Part shown: positions 28,936 to 39,360 of the stretch, one piece after another
Numbering within the stretch: position 1 is the stretch's first letter
Layout: every line of letters starts with the position of its first letter
Assembly: GCA_963835375.1 (NCBI GenBank)
Contig: CAWIGB010000012.1
Coordinates: forward strand, 248,001 to 312,000
Direction: 5' to 3'
DNA length: 64,000 nt
DNA from: Salinisphaera sp963835375
Lineage (GTDB): Bacteria > Pseudomonadota > Gammaproteobacteria > Nevskiales > Salinisphaeraceae
Notes under the pieces: generated by a model
Seen by the model: the letters and a program-made list of their open reading frames with translations, nothing else
What the model was told of the DNA's origin: nothing
Databases searched by the model: none
Made by a program: the position numbers and the translations under genes

Positions 28936-29919
28936 GTGAAGATCGGAGTACTCGGGCTCGGCCGCATGGGCGGCAACATCGCATGCCGTCTGATGGATGC
29001 CGGCCATGAATGCGTGGTCTTCGATACCAGTGCCGAGGCGGTGTCGCGCATCGCCGAGGCCGGCGGCGAGGCCGCCGAATCCCTGGCCGGCATGATCGAG
29101 GCCCTGCCCAAACCACGCACGTTATGGCTGATGCTGCCTGCCGGCGAGGTCACCGAAGACACGGTCGCCGAACTGGCGCCGATGCTGGACGCCGGCGATA
29201 CCGTGATCGACGGCGGCAACGCCAACTTCAAGGACGATGTTCGCCGGGCCCGGCTGCTGGCCGAGCACGACATCCGCTACATGGATGTCGGCGTGTCGGG
29301 CGGGGTCTGGGGCCGCGAGCGCGGCTACTGCCTGATGATCGGCGGCGAGAAGGACAACGTCGAGCGGCTCGATCCGATCTTCGCCACCCTGGCGCCCGGC
29401 GCCGGCGATATCGACAATACGCCCGGCCGCGGCGAGACGCTGGATCCGCGTGCCGAGCAGGGCTATCTGCACTGTGGCCCGGTCGGCTCCGGCCATTTCG
29501 TGAAGATGGTCCACAACGGTATCGAGTACGGCATGATGGCGGCCTACGCGGAAGGCTTCGACATCCTGAAGAACCGCACCGCCGATTTCCTGCCCGAGGA
29601 CGAGCAGTTCGACCTGAACCTGGCCGATATCGCCGAGGTCTGGCGCCGCGGCAGCGTGATCTCGTCCTGGTTGCTGGACCTGACGTCGATCGCGCTGGCC
29701 GAGGATCAGAGCCTGGACGAGTTCACCGGCGAGGTCTCCGATTCCGGCGAAGGCCGCTGGACGATCAACGCCGCGGTGGAGCAGGCGGTGCCCGCCAACG
29801 TGCTTTCGGCCGCGTTGTTCGCCCGCTTCCGATCGCGCAACACGCCGAGCTTCGGCGACAAGCTGCAGTCGGCCATGCGCAATCAGTTCGGCGGCCACGT
29901 CGAGACGCACAACGACTAG
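28936..29919 (+). CDS. gnd: 6-phosphogluconate dehydrogenase, decarboxylating (short type)
   Basis: Converts 6-phosphogluconate to ribulose 5-phosphate with CO2 release. The 327-residue product is the short YqeC/GndA form rather than the 470-residue enzyme. It has the Rossmann start MKIGVLGLGRMGGNIACRLM, the substrate loop DVGVSGGVWGRERGYCLMIG, the catalytic KMVHNGIEYGMM (Lys and Asn) and SGEGRWTINAA. The start is GTG at 28936, fixed by a perfect AAGGAGG 5 bases upstream. The gene is intact. The short form is usually NAD-linked; the cofactor is not proven by the sequence. Confidence 0.93.
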   Translation: MKIGVLGLGRMGGNIACRLMDAGHECVVFDTSAEAVSRIAEAGGEAAESLAGMIEALPKPRTLWLMLPAGEVTEDTVAELAPMLDAGDTVIDGGNANFKDDVRRARLLAEHDIRYMDVGVSGGVWGRERGYCLMIGGEKDNVERLDPIFATLAPGAGDIDNTPGRGETLDPRAEQGYLHCGPVGSGHFVKMVHNGIEYGMMAAYAEGFDILKNRTADFLPEDEQFDLNLADIAEVWRRGSVISSWLLDLTSIALAEDQSLDEFTGEVSDSGEGRWTINAAVEQAVPANVLSAALFARFRSRNTPSFGDKLQSAMRNQFGGHVETHND

Positions 29920-30079
29920 CGTCCGGCAACGCCAGCCCATGGGATGACGCTCGAGTGGTCGGTGTGGCCAGCGCCCCCGGCCGTGCACGCAGCGCAAATG
30001 GCCCCATGCTGGTCTCTTTTCAAGTCCGGTAACTGGCGGCCGATAAAGTGGCGTAATACCGCTGACCTGATATGCCGGA

Positions 30080-32521
30080 ATGCAGAACTCTGATCGAGAG
30101 ACGATCCATCGGCAGCTCGTCAATGGCCTGAGCGATCATGCGATCTACATGCTTGGCGTCGACGGGCATATTCTTTCATGGAACCGCGGCGCCGCGCGTC
30201 TGACCGGGTACGCCGAGCACGAGGCGCTGGGTGCCCCCGTGGCCATGGTCCATGCTCCCGAACCGGCCGGCGCCGCCCCGGCGCAAGTGATGGCTGCGGC
30301 TCGAAAACACGGTCGCCACGAAGGCCGGATATGGCGCCGGCGCAAGAATGGCGGCTGTTTTCCCGTCTACAGCGTGACCGAAGCCCTGTTCGACGCGGAT
30401 CGTCTGACGGGGTTCGCAGTGGTCGAACGTGAATGCGGCAAGACGTGGCGCAACGATCAGACGCGCCTGGCCGAACGCCAGTTTCGACTCCTGTTCGAGG
30501 GCGTGACGCTGTACGCCATTCTCATGCTCGATCTGGAGGGCATGGTCACGAGCAGCAACCCGGGGGTGGAGGCGATCAAGGGTTATGCGGCCGATGAAAT
30601 CATCGGTCGGCATTTCTCCATCTTCTACAGTCGGGCTGATCGTGACCGGGGCCAGCAGGAGATGATCTTGCGGCACGCGTGCGAGCAGGGCCGCCATCAG
30701 GCCGAAGGCTGGCGCTATCGGCGCGACGGAACGGCATTCTGGGCCAGCGTGATCCTCATGCCGATTCGCGAGGAAGGACGCCTGATCGGCTACGCGAAGA
30801 TCACCCGCGACATGACCCGTCGCAAGGAACACGAGAACGAAATCCTCAAGGCCAAGCGGACGGCGGAGCATCGCTATCGCGAATCGCGATCGTTGTCGGC
30901 CTTTCTCGATAACGTGATCGGCAACATCCCGATCCGCGTACTGGTCGAGGACGGCCAGACCGGGCAGATCCTCATGGACAATGCAGCGCGTTGGGCCTCG
31001 GGCACGGCGCCGGCCATCGATGCCGGCGCCATCGTCGAACGACTGCGGGCCCCGGCGGCCAAAACGCTGAACGACGACGATATCCGCGAGATGCGGGTCG
31101 GCATCGATACCGCCAATGGCACGGTGCGGCTCAAGTGCCGTGTACTGCGCGTCACCGACGACGTGGGCGGCGGCGCCAACCTCATGTATCTGGTCGAGGA
31201 TGTCAGCGAGGAACACCGCGCCAACGAGAAGATCCACTTCATGGCGCATCACGATGCGTTGACGCATCTGCCCAATCGCATCCTGTTCAACAAGCGCCTT
31301 GACCAGGCGCTGGCGGCCGGCGATTACGATCACACCCGCGTCGGGCTGTTACTCATCGATCTGGACAACTTCAAGAACATCAACGATGTGCTTGGTCATC
31401 CGGTGGGCGACCAGCTGCTGATCCAGGTCGCGGCCCGGATGCGGGCCGCGCTCGACGACGCCGCGATGCTGGCGCGCATCGGCGGCGACGAATTCTGTGT
31501 GGTGATGCCGCGTTGCGCCGACGCGGGTGAGCTGGAGGCGGTGGCCCGGCGTCTGATCGCCGCGATGCACGAGCCGCTTGTGGTCGATGAGCATATCGTG
31601 CAGTCCGGCGTCAGCATCGGGTTGGCGCTCTCCAACGCTGATATCGACAATACCGAGGAGCTGCTGCGCTGCGCCGACCTGGCGCTCTACGACGCCAAGC
31701 GCGGCGGCAAGGGCGCCTGCTCGGTCTTTCATCCCGAGCTGCACCGCGCGGCGCGGCAACGACTGGATATGGAGATCGACCTCCGCCGCGCGTACGACGC
31801 CGATGAGTTCGTCCTTTACTACCAGCCGATCATGGCCTCCGACAGCCTGACCGTGTCCGGCATGGAAGCGCTGCTGCGCTGGCACCATCCCGAGCGCGGG
31901 GTGGTGCCGCCGCTGGAGTTCATCCCGGTGGCCGAAGAGACGGGGCTGATTCGGGCCATCGGCGCGCGCGTACTGATGCAGGCCTGTGCCGAAGCCGCCA
32001 GCTGGCACGGCGAGACGACCATCGCAGTCAATCTGTCGTCGGTCCAGTTCGACGATCATGCGCTGGTCGAGCACGTGCGCCAAGCGCTCGCGAACTCGGG
32101 GCTTGCCCCGCATCGGCTCGAGCTGGAGATCACTGAATCGATCCTGCTCGATGCCTCGCGCAACAACATTCGCCTGCTGGAAGCGCTCAAGGCGCTGGGT
32201 GTGAAGATCGTGCTGGACGACTTCGGCACCGGGTACTCCTCGCTCCATTATCTGCGCTCGTTTCCGTTCGATCGCATCAAGATCGACAAGAGCTTCGTCA
32301 AGGAGGTCTGCCACGACGCGCAGGCCCAGGCGATCGTCAAGGCGATCACCACGCTCGGTCATAGTCTGCGGATCCAGATCACCGCTGAAGGCGTGGAGCA
32401 TGGCGAGCAGGCCACGCGTCTGCGCAGCGACGGATGCTCGCATCTCCAGGGTTTCTATTTCGGCCGGCCCGAAAGCGTGGCCACGGCCGCGTTCAGTGTC
32501 CCGCTGGAGCGGAGTGGCTGA
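30080..32521 (+). CDS. PAS-PAS-GGDEF-EAL cyclic-di-GMP protein
   Basis: An 813-residue intact cytosolic regulator. Two PAS domains (about 12-125 and 135-250, the second ending in IGYAKITRDMTRRKEHENEI) precede a PAS-like linker (LSAFLDNVIGNIPIRVLVED). The diguanylate cyclase domain has LARIGGDEFCVV but no RxxD inhibitory site at the usual position. The EAL domain has GMEALLRW, NLSSVQF, ELEITES, VLDDFGTGYSS, KIDKSF and ITAEGVE, so both active sites look complete. It could make or break cyclic di-GMP depending on PAS input. It is one of three such proteins within 13 kb and the only one free of frame breaks. Confidence 0.95.
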   Translation: MQNSDRETIHRQLVNGLSDHAIYMLGVDGHILSWNRGAARLTGYAEHEALGAPVAMVHAPEPAGAAPAQVMAAARKHGRHEGRIWRRRKNGGCFPVYSVTEALFDADRLTGFAVVERECGKTWRNDQTRLAERQFRLLFEGVTLYAILMLDLEGMVTSSNPGVEAIKGYAADEIIGRHFSIFYSRADRDRGQQEMILRHACEQGRHQAEGWRYRRDGTAFWASVILMPIREEGRLIGYAKITRDMTRRKEHENEILKAKRTAEHRYRESRSLSAFLDNVIGNIPIRVLVEDGQTGQILMDNAARWASGTAPAIDAGAIVERLRAPAAKTLNDDDIREMRVGIDTANGTVRLKCRVLRVTDDVGGGANLMYLVEDVSEEHRANEKIHFMAHHDALTHLPNRILFNKRLDQALAAGDYDHTRVGLLLIDLDNFKNINDVLGHPVGDQLLIQVAARMRAALDDAAMLARIGGDEFCVVMPRCADAGELEAVARRLIAAMHEPLVVDEHIVQSGVSIGLALSNADIDNTEELLRCADLALYDAKRGGKGACSVFHPELHRAARQRLDMEIDLRRAYDADEFVLYYQPIMASDSLTVSGMEALLRWHHPERGVVPPLEFIPVAEETGLIRAIGARVLMQACAEAASWHGETTIAVNLSSVQFDDHALVEHVRQALANSGLAPHRLELEITESILLDASRNNIRLLEALKALGVKIVLDDFGTGYSSLHYLRSFPFDRIKIDKSFVKEVCHDAQAQAIVKAITTLGHSLRIQITAEGVEHGEQATRLRSDGCSHLQGFYFGRPESVATAAFSVPLERSG

Positions 32522-32639
32522 TCAGCGGTTGACGAGCGAGGGTTGGCGCCCGCCGGGCGCCTGACGTCGAGCGCCGCAACCCGTCGGGCTGCGGCGCCAT
32601 GCACGAGCCGTTGCCGGGGCGGCCCGGCGGGGGCTCTCC

Positions 32640-33591
32640 TCAGGCGCCCGGCGTCAGCGCGGCGCGCAGGGCGTCCGCGACGCGATCAAGCATGGTGGTG
32701 GTTACCGCCAGCCAGGCGTACATTTCGATCGAACCGTGGATAACGCCGGCGAAATGCGCATGGTCACAAGGCACCGCGTCGTCGTGCAGACGGGTGGCGT
32801 ACAGGGCGCCTTCGTCCATCAGCACATCGGCGCCAGCGGTAAGCACCAGTGCCGGCGCGACCCCGGCCAGAGAATCGGCCATCAAAGGCGACACGCGCCA
32901 GTCCCGGGTATCGGTGGCTTCGTCGGTGGCGTGGCGGCCGAACCAGTCCATTAACCCGGCGGTCAGCGGCGGTATCTGCGCCGTTGCGCGCGCGGGAGGG
33001 ATAATGCCGTGCCGCGCCGCGGAGGTCGGTGGCCGGGTAGATCAGCGCCTGAAAGGCCAATGGCCAGTCGTGATCGCGGGCGGCCAGCGCCACTACGGCC
33101 GACAATTGCCCGCCGGCGCTATCGCCGGCCACGGCCACGCGTTTCGGGTCGATATCCAGCTCGGCGGCGTTGACGGTCAGCCACTCGAAGGCTGCGATCG
33201 CATCCTCGCTGGAGGCCGGCAGCGGATGCTCGGGCGCCAGACGATAGTCGACCGCGATCAGCTGGCAGCCGGCGCGCTGGGCGAGTTGCCGGCAGATGCG
33301 ATCGTGCGAGTCGAGATCGCCCAGCACCCAGCCGCCGCCATGAAAATAGATCACGGTCGGGGCCGGTGCTGCGCTCAGGCCTTCGGGGCGGTAGCGGCGG
33401 ATGGCGATATCGCCGGCCGGGCCCGGGATCTGGCGGTCGTCGACCGCCGCCATGGCCGCCGGCTCGCCGCCGGATCGTGCCAGAGTCTCGACGTAGAGCT
33501 GGCGCCCCTCGGCGACGGTCAGATCGGTGAAGGAAATCTCGGCGCCGTTGAGCTTGTCGACCACGGCCTGTACTTCGGGGATGAGCGTCAT
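32640..33591 (-). CDS. Alpha/beta hydrolase, HSL family esterase (one frameshift)
   Basis: About 317 residues of the hormone-sensitive-lipase family. The oxyanion motif is VIYFHGGGWVLGD and the nucleophile motif VAVAGDSAGGQLS. The acid lies in TAGADVLMDEG and the histidine in FAGVIHGS. DYRLAPEHPLPA is the usual family loop. One frame change occurs near 33005, between the two halves of the cap/core region. The start is the ATG at 33591 (MTLIPEVQAVVDKL). These enzymes hydrolyse short-chain esters; the natural substrate is unknown. Confidence 0.87.
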
Positions 33592-33931
33592 GAAGCAGAA
33601 GACGGATTTGAGCGAGGGCCACAACGTAGCGTAAAAACGGCGTGCGCCATAGTCGGGGAGAGGCGATGGCGCCGCGTCGGTCGGCGTCCTCGAAACCGCC
33701 CGGATTCAGGCCGTCTGCACGTCATTACATGAAGGATCTGATACGTCAGCCTCCCCATCGGCGTGATCGCACCACGCGTTCGGCCGGCGTTTTCGCAGCA
33801 TTCTTCGGGCGAACCGGTCATGGCGCGAATGGGGGCGGGATATCTCGAACTTAACGGTCGAACATCGCGAAGCCGAGGCCCAGTCGCGTGCAGGGGCTGC
33901 GATCGGCTCGCGAATCGGCCTGGGAGCGCGC
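33592..33931. other. Stretch without a supported gene
   Basis: About 340 bases between the esterase start and the stop of the next minus-strand gene. No conserved frame or clear promoter could be identified; the esterase promoter must lie here. Confidence 0.4.
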
Positions 33932-36294
33932 TCAGACCACGTCGGCCCAGCGAAAGGAATGCGCCCATTCCAGTGCCGCATTGGCCGGCAGCGGCCGGCT
34001 GTAGAGAAAGCCCTGGCCGTATTCGCAGCCCATCTCGATCAGGCGCTTGTGGGTGGCGATATTCTCGATACCTTCGGCCACGGTGCGACGCTTGAAACTC
34101 TTTGCCAGGCTGATGACGGCGTCGACGATCATTTCATCGTCACCGGTGTCACCCATGTCCTGGACGAAGGAGCGGTCGATCTTGATCTCGTGAGCCGGCA
34201 GACGACGAAAGTAATCGAGCGATGAATAACCGGTGCCGAAATCGTCCAGCGAGATCTGGACGCCGAGGTCGCGGCAGGCCAGCAGCGTGTCGATCACGCG
34301 GTCGGAATCGTCCAGCGCTGTGGTTTCCAGCAGCTCCAGAATCAGGCGCCCGCGCAGTCGGGCGGGGCAGTTCTGCAATGCGCGCCTCAGATCGCTGCAG
34401 AATTCCGGGCTCAGAAAATGCGACGGGCTCAGGTTGACACTGATCGTGAAATCGAACGATGCCTCGTCCAGACGCTGCAATTGCGCGATAGCGCGTTCGA
34501 TCACGAAGCGCCCGACCGCGCCCGCGAAGTCGGTGTATTCAAGGTGGTTGAGGAACGAACCGGGCGTGATCAGGCCGTCGGTGGGATGGTTCCAGCGCAA
34601 CAGGGCCTCGAAGCCAGCCACCCGTTGGCCGACCAGATCGATCTTGGGCTGGTAGTGCAGTTCGAACTGCTCTTGGTCCAGCGCCGCGCCGACCCGGTCG
34701 AGCACGCGCCCGCGTTCGCGCCGCGAGAAGTGGCGGGCCAGATCGAAGTGCTCGAAGCGGTTCCGGCCGCGTTCCTTGGCGGCGTACATCGCCTGATCGG
34801 CATGGCGCAGCAGCAGATCGACGCTGGCGTCGTCGTCCGGGAAGATGGTCACGCCCATGCTGGCGCTGATCCGGACCGTCGCAAGGCGATAGGGAATGGG
34901 GTCGTGAATCGCGGCCAGCAGATGCGAGTAGACGCGATCGTCCTCGATATCCTGCAGGATCACCACGAACTCGTCGCCGCCCAGCCGGCCCGACCAGCCC
35001 GGGTTTGCGTACGGCGCTGCGAAGCCGGTCGGCCACAGTGCGGAGCACCAGGTCGCCGGCCGTGCGGCCATGCGTGTCGTTGATCTCCTTGAAGCCGTCC
35101 AGATCGAGGAGGCCGACCGCCAGCCGGGTCTGGCGGCGTTCGGCCTCGACCAGGGCGCGACCGAACAGCTCGCTCAGGCGATATCGATTGGGCAGGCCGG
35201 TGAGGGCGTCATAGTGGGTGGCCTCCTCGAGGCTCTTTTCGTGCCCCCGTTTCTCGCGATACAGCCGATCACGCTCGATCAGGTTGCCCACCGTCTGCAG
35301 CAGGGGCTCGAGCTCGTGCGCCAGGCCGGGCTCGTAGTCGATGCTGCGATTGGCCAGACCCACCAGCCCGACCTGGCGTTCGCCCGAGAACACGGGAATG
35401 CCGATATAGGAGGTGATCGGCGGATGGCCCTCGGGCAGCCCGCCGCTACGCGGATCGGTGGCCAGATCGTGCGAGATGACCACGTTGCCGCTGATCATCG
35501 GCGCGCCCATCAGGTTGTCGAGTCGCTCGAACAGCATGCCGCGCTCGCGTACGCGCTGATACAAGGCTTCGGTCTGCGCGTTCCAGGCCAGATTGGTGAT
35601 GGCCTCGATCTTGAGATACGGCTGACCGGCCGTGTTTTGCAGCATCTCACCGATGAACCCGAACCGGCTGTCGGTGAGCGCGAGCAGATCGTCGAGCACC
35701 ACCTCATAGGCGCTGCGTTCGTCCATGCCGGCGAGAAACGCGTGCTGCGCCCGCTGGATCGCCAGGTTGAGTTCCGATTGCTGCATGTAGCGCCCGCTCG
35801 TGGCCGGCGTCCGGACGATCGCGCGCCAGCTCCTCCTCGACCATCGCGCCCAGGCTGTGCAGTGCATCGAGATCCACTGCGTCGGGTCTTGCGCGGCGTA
35901 TCATCGATCACGCACAGCGTACCCACCTTGAAGCCGCCGGGTTCGTGCACTGCCACGCCGGCATAGAAACGGATGCCCGGGTGGCCTGTAACGAAGGGAT
36001 GATCGGCGAACCGCGGGATCGAGGCGGGCGTCGGGCACGATCATCGGTGCGGGCATCGCGCAGTGCTTGCTCGCAGAAGGCAACCGAGCGCGATACCTCG
36101 GTCTCGGCCACGCCGGGATGCGACTTGAACCACTGGCGATCCGCGTGCAGCAGCGTGAACAGCGCGATGCTGGACTGATAGCAGCGCCGGGCGATCCGTG
36201 TGAGCCGATCGAAGCGTTCTTCGGGCGGCGTATCGATCAGTTGCAGTCGATCTAGCGCGGCCAGGCGTCGAGTTTCGAGCGCGGACGAGTCCAT
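33932..36294 (-). CDS. GAF-GAF-GGDEF-EAL cyclic-di-GMP protein (frameshifted)
   Basis: About 785 residues. The N-terminal GAF begins MDSSALETRRLAALDRLQLI, contains SRSVAFCEQALRD and ends with FKVGTLCVIDDTPR. A second GAF follows (SYIGIPVFSGERQVGLVGLA). The cyclase has LGGDEFVVIL and the EAL domain GFEALLRW, SLDDFGTGYSS, EIKIDRSF and TVAEGIE. Frames change near 36035, 35895, 35800 and 35000. The active-site motif residues are conserved in both output domains. The start at 36294 gives the usual MDSSxLETRRLxAL of GAF sensors. Confidence 0.87.
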
Positions 36295-36805
36295 AGAAAT
36301 TCCCGGCGTATTATCGCGCCGACGCGCCATGGCGGATGATCGATTCAGGCATGCGCGTCAGCTTTTGCCCCTGCGTCCGCGCATGAAACACGCCGTTGTT
36401 TCAATGCGCAACGCTCTGATTTCCCCTGCGTTAATAAATGAATACGGCGTCAACTTAAAGCAAGTTCCGGAATCATTCTAAATAGTGTGCAATACAATTG
36501 CTTTGCCCGCGCAAGGCGTCGAATCGTCCGGATCCATTGCCGGCACAAGGACATGCCTCAGGCATCTAGCGCCGAAATGTACTACTGGCGAGCTAAAGTT
36601 TCGTCGATTAAAATATCAGGCTAACAAACATCGGTTCTTTATTGTCTCAGCCTATCAGCGCGCGGGCGAGCTGTGAGGCGCATGCCGCCGGATGCAGGTC
36701 GCGCAGCGCGACGATCGCGGCGGCGCTCTTGTGCATGCCATGGCACACTGCGACGCCCATCGTGATCCGTCGGCCACGCCCCGGCGGTTGCTGCCAGGAG
36801 CCCCC
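36295..36805. other. AT-rich intergenic stretch
   Basis: About 510 bases without a supported gene, between a divergent regulator and rarD. From about 36390 to 36660 the base composition is visibly richer in A and T than the surroundings, with TTAATAAATGAATA and TTAAAATATCAGG runs. It probably holds promoters, and foreign DNA is possible. Confidence 0.45.
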
Positions 36806-37738
36806 GTGACGCCACGGTCGTCGTCATCGTCGTTTTCCGAGCCGACGCTCGGTCTGGCTGCCGCCCTCGGCGCCTTTCTGACCTGGGGCTTCCTGCCGCT
36901 GTATTTTCATCTGATCGATCCGACGGTATCGCCGTGGGAGATCCTGGCGCACCGCGTTCTGTGGACGGCGGCACTGCTTGGGGCTGCGGTCGTGTTGTTG
37001 CGCCGCACGGCCCGCGTGCGGGCCGTGTTCGTCGATCGCCGATCTGCTGGCGATGCTGGCGCTGAGCGCGGCACTGGTGGCCACCAACTGGGGCACGTTC
37101 ATCTGGGCCGTGGTCAATGATCGCGTGATCGAGGCCAGTCTGGGCTATTACATCAACCCGCTGTTGAACGTGGCGCTGGGTTTCGCCTTTCTCGGCGAGC
37201 GACTGCGTCGGCTGCAGTGGGTTGCGGTGGCGATCGCTTCCGCGGGCGTCGTCTTTTCGGTCGTGGCCTACGGGCAGGTGCCCTGGATCGGCCTGATCCT
37301 TGCCGGCTGTTTCGGCTTCTATGGTCTGATCCGCAAGCGGCTGTCCGTCGACAGCGTCACCGGGCTGCTGGTCGAGACGCTGTTGCTGTCGCCGATCGCA
37401 CTGATCTGGCTCGGCTGGCTCTATGCCCACGGCGGCGCGGCGTTCGGCGTCGACGGCGCCGCGTACCGACATGCTCCTGTTCGGCGCCGGCGTGCTCACG
37501 ATCGTGCCGTTCACGCTGTTCGCCGCCGGCGCCCGGCGTCTGCGGCTCGGTACCATCGGCATCATCCAGTACCTCACGCCGACGCTGCATTTCCTGACCG
37601 GCGTGCTGCTGTTCCACGAGCCGTTGACCACCGCCGATCTCGTCACCTTCGCCTGCATCTGGCTGGCGCTGGCGATCTATACCATCGATATCGTCAGCGT
37701 GCAGTGGGGCGCACGGACGATGGCCCGCAGCGGCTGAC
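36806..37738 (+). CDS. rarD: EamA-family permease RarD (frameshifted)
   Basis: Inner-membrane drug/metabolite transporter of about 310 residues and ten helices. It has the RarD-type start GFLPLYFHLIDPTVSPWEIL, AHRVLWTAALLG, ATNWGTFIWAVVNDRVIEAS, LGYYINPLLNVALGFAFLGE and the end segment TIGIIQYLTPTLHFLTGVLL. Frames change near 37035 and 37465. The start is GTG at 36806, with AGGAG 5 bases upstream. RarD is linked to chloramphenicol sensitivity in E. coli, but the substrate is not established. It is convergent with the channel gene, 2 bases apart. Confidence 0.88.
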
Positions 37739-37740
37739 GC

Positions 37741-38325
37741 TCAGTCTTGCGCCGCCAGCCGGCGCTCGATGCGCCGATCCGGCACCAGCCAGAGCACTGC
37801 GACCGCCACATACAGCAGTTGCGACAGCCACGGTGCGAGCCAGGCGATCACGATCGCGGCCAGATAAAGCGCGAACGAAATCTTGCCCTTGGTATCCCGG
37901 CCGATGGCATGGCCCAGCAGCGAGTGTTCGCCGTCCACCGCGATGATCGTGCGCTGCAGGATCGTGTAGGCCACGGCCGCCATGAACAGCACGGCGCCGT
38001 AACAGGCGGCCGGCGCGGTGGCCGAATGGGCTTCGCCCATCCACGCCGTGGTTACAGGGATCAACGACAGCCAGAACATCAGATGCAGATTCGCCCACAG
38101 CACCGTGCCGGTCACCCGCCGCGCGGCCTGCAGCATGTGGTGATGGTTGTTCCAGTAGATGCCGATGTAGATGAAGCTCAGGATATAGGCGAGGGCCACC
38201 GGCAGAACAGGCCGCAAGGCCGCGAAGGTGTCGCCGTGCGGCACCTTGAGTTCCAGCACCATGATCGTGATCACGATGGCGATCACGGCATCGCTGAAGG
38301 CTTCCAGTCGTGTCTTGGTCATCAT
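37741..38325 (-). CDS. TMEM175-type potassium channel (DUF1211)
   Basis: A 194-residue membrane protein with about six helices. The first helix is TRLEAFSDAVIAIVITIMVL, the R-x-x-x-FSD signature of bacterial TMEM175, followed by ELKVPHGD. Later segments YILSFIYIGIYWNNHHHML and LHLMFWLSLIPVTTAW are also typical. Bacterial members assemble as tetramers and conduct potassium. The gene is intact; its start (MMTKTR) is at 38325. Physiological role here is unknown. Confidence 0.88.
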   Translation of the reverse strand: MMTKTRLEAFSDAVIAIVITIMVLELKVPHGDTFAALRPVLPVALAYILSFIYIGIYWNNHHHMLQAARRVTGTVLWANLHLMFWLSLIPVTTAWMGEAHSATAPAACYGAVLFMAAVAYTILQRTIIAVDGEHSLLGHAIGRDTKGKISFALYLAAIVIAWLAPWLSQLLYVAVAVLWLVPDRRIERRLAAQD

Positions 38326-38518
38326 CGTCTTGTCGGCCGCTGCGCTTTTCCGCCCGAATTCGAGTCTCGCAGAAGCGCCCGGCGCGGCGGAAGCGGGCTG
38401 CGTCGACAGGCCGACGAAGCCGCCTCCAAAACCGCTTTGCCTGCGTTAGAGAAGGCAAGACCGGCGGGACTTCGTCCGCCCGCGTCCGGCAGACGAATCC
38501 GAACAAGGGAAAACCCAT

Positions 38519-38810
38519 ATGGCCAGCGTGCATCCGCCGTGTGCCTGCAAGCGCTGCAACGCGCCTGCCGCCCGCGGCGCCCGTGTCTGTGAACAATGCG
38601 GTTCGCCGCTGGCACGCCATCCGCGCGGATCGATCGTGTGCGTCGCCGCGATCGGTGTCGTGCTGGCTGGTGGTGGTCGGTATCCCGGTCGGCAAGTATG
38701 CCGCCGGGCACGATACGAACGCCGGCGCGCCGGCGACAGCCGAGTACATCGAACGGGCAGTAGCGTGCCGCGGTCACGGATACGACCGCGCCGACGCGTG
38801 GCAGCGATGA
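38519..38810 (+). CDS. Small zinc-ribbon membrane protein (one frameshift)
   Basis: About 97 residues. The first part has two CxxC pairs (CKRC and CEQC, residues about 10-31), as in a zinc ribbon. A hydrophobic stretch follows (SIVCVAAIGVVLA, then LVVVGIPVGKYAAG after a frame change near 38660), probably a single membrane anchor. An AAGGGA site precedes the ATG. I do not recognise the family. The end is uncertain because a second indel would extend it to a Pro/Gly-rich tail ending near 38924. Confidence 0.5.
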
Positions 38811-38931
38811 TGACAGCGCCGGGCCGATGCTCAGTACGCTCGGTATGCCGATTTTCCTGCCGGCGTATGTCCCATTTAGCCCCGGTGCTCCCGCTTTGTG
38901 CCCGGGCGCCTCAGCCGAGCGTTAGATCCGC

Positions 38932-39329
38932 ATGTCCTTACGTCATATATCCAGTGGAGACGATGCGCGCCGAATCGCGGTGCTACGTGTGCTGTTGTTG
39001 CTGACCCTCCAGAACCCCAGCCGTCGGGTCGAGAGCACGCAGTACGAAAGCCATCTGCTCGAAAACCTCGGCTTTTTCTCAGCCCGTTCTGTCTGGCCTG
39101 GTTCGTCACCCTTTTTGCCGCTGGCATGGCTCTGGTGGTTTTGTTCGGGTGGCGCTTCGTGGCCCGGCCGCTCAAGATCACGCTGATCAGCTTCGGGCTG
39201 TGGGTCGGGCGGCTGCCGGAACATCGCATCTTCGTCGAGATAGTGCCGTTGTTCTGGCTGAGTGCGACGTATGCCATCGCCGCTCGATCAGGAAACCTCG
39301 GGTTGCGGGACGATGCCGAAGACGCATAA
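38932..39329 (+). CDS. Hypothetical small membrane protein (one frameshift)
   Basis: About 132 residues read across a frame change near 39080. The second half has two likely membrane segments (LAWFVTLFAAGMALVVLFGW and LFWLSATYAIAAR) and LKITLISFGLWVGRLPEHRI. No family is recognised. It ends 31 bases before the DUF1615 lipoprotein start. The call rests only on hydrophobic pattern and spacing. Confidence 0.35.
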
Positions 39330-39360
39330 CGTCGCCGTCGATCCCACCGAAACCGCCCTC

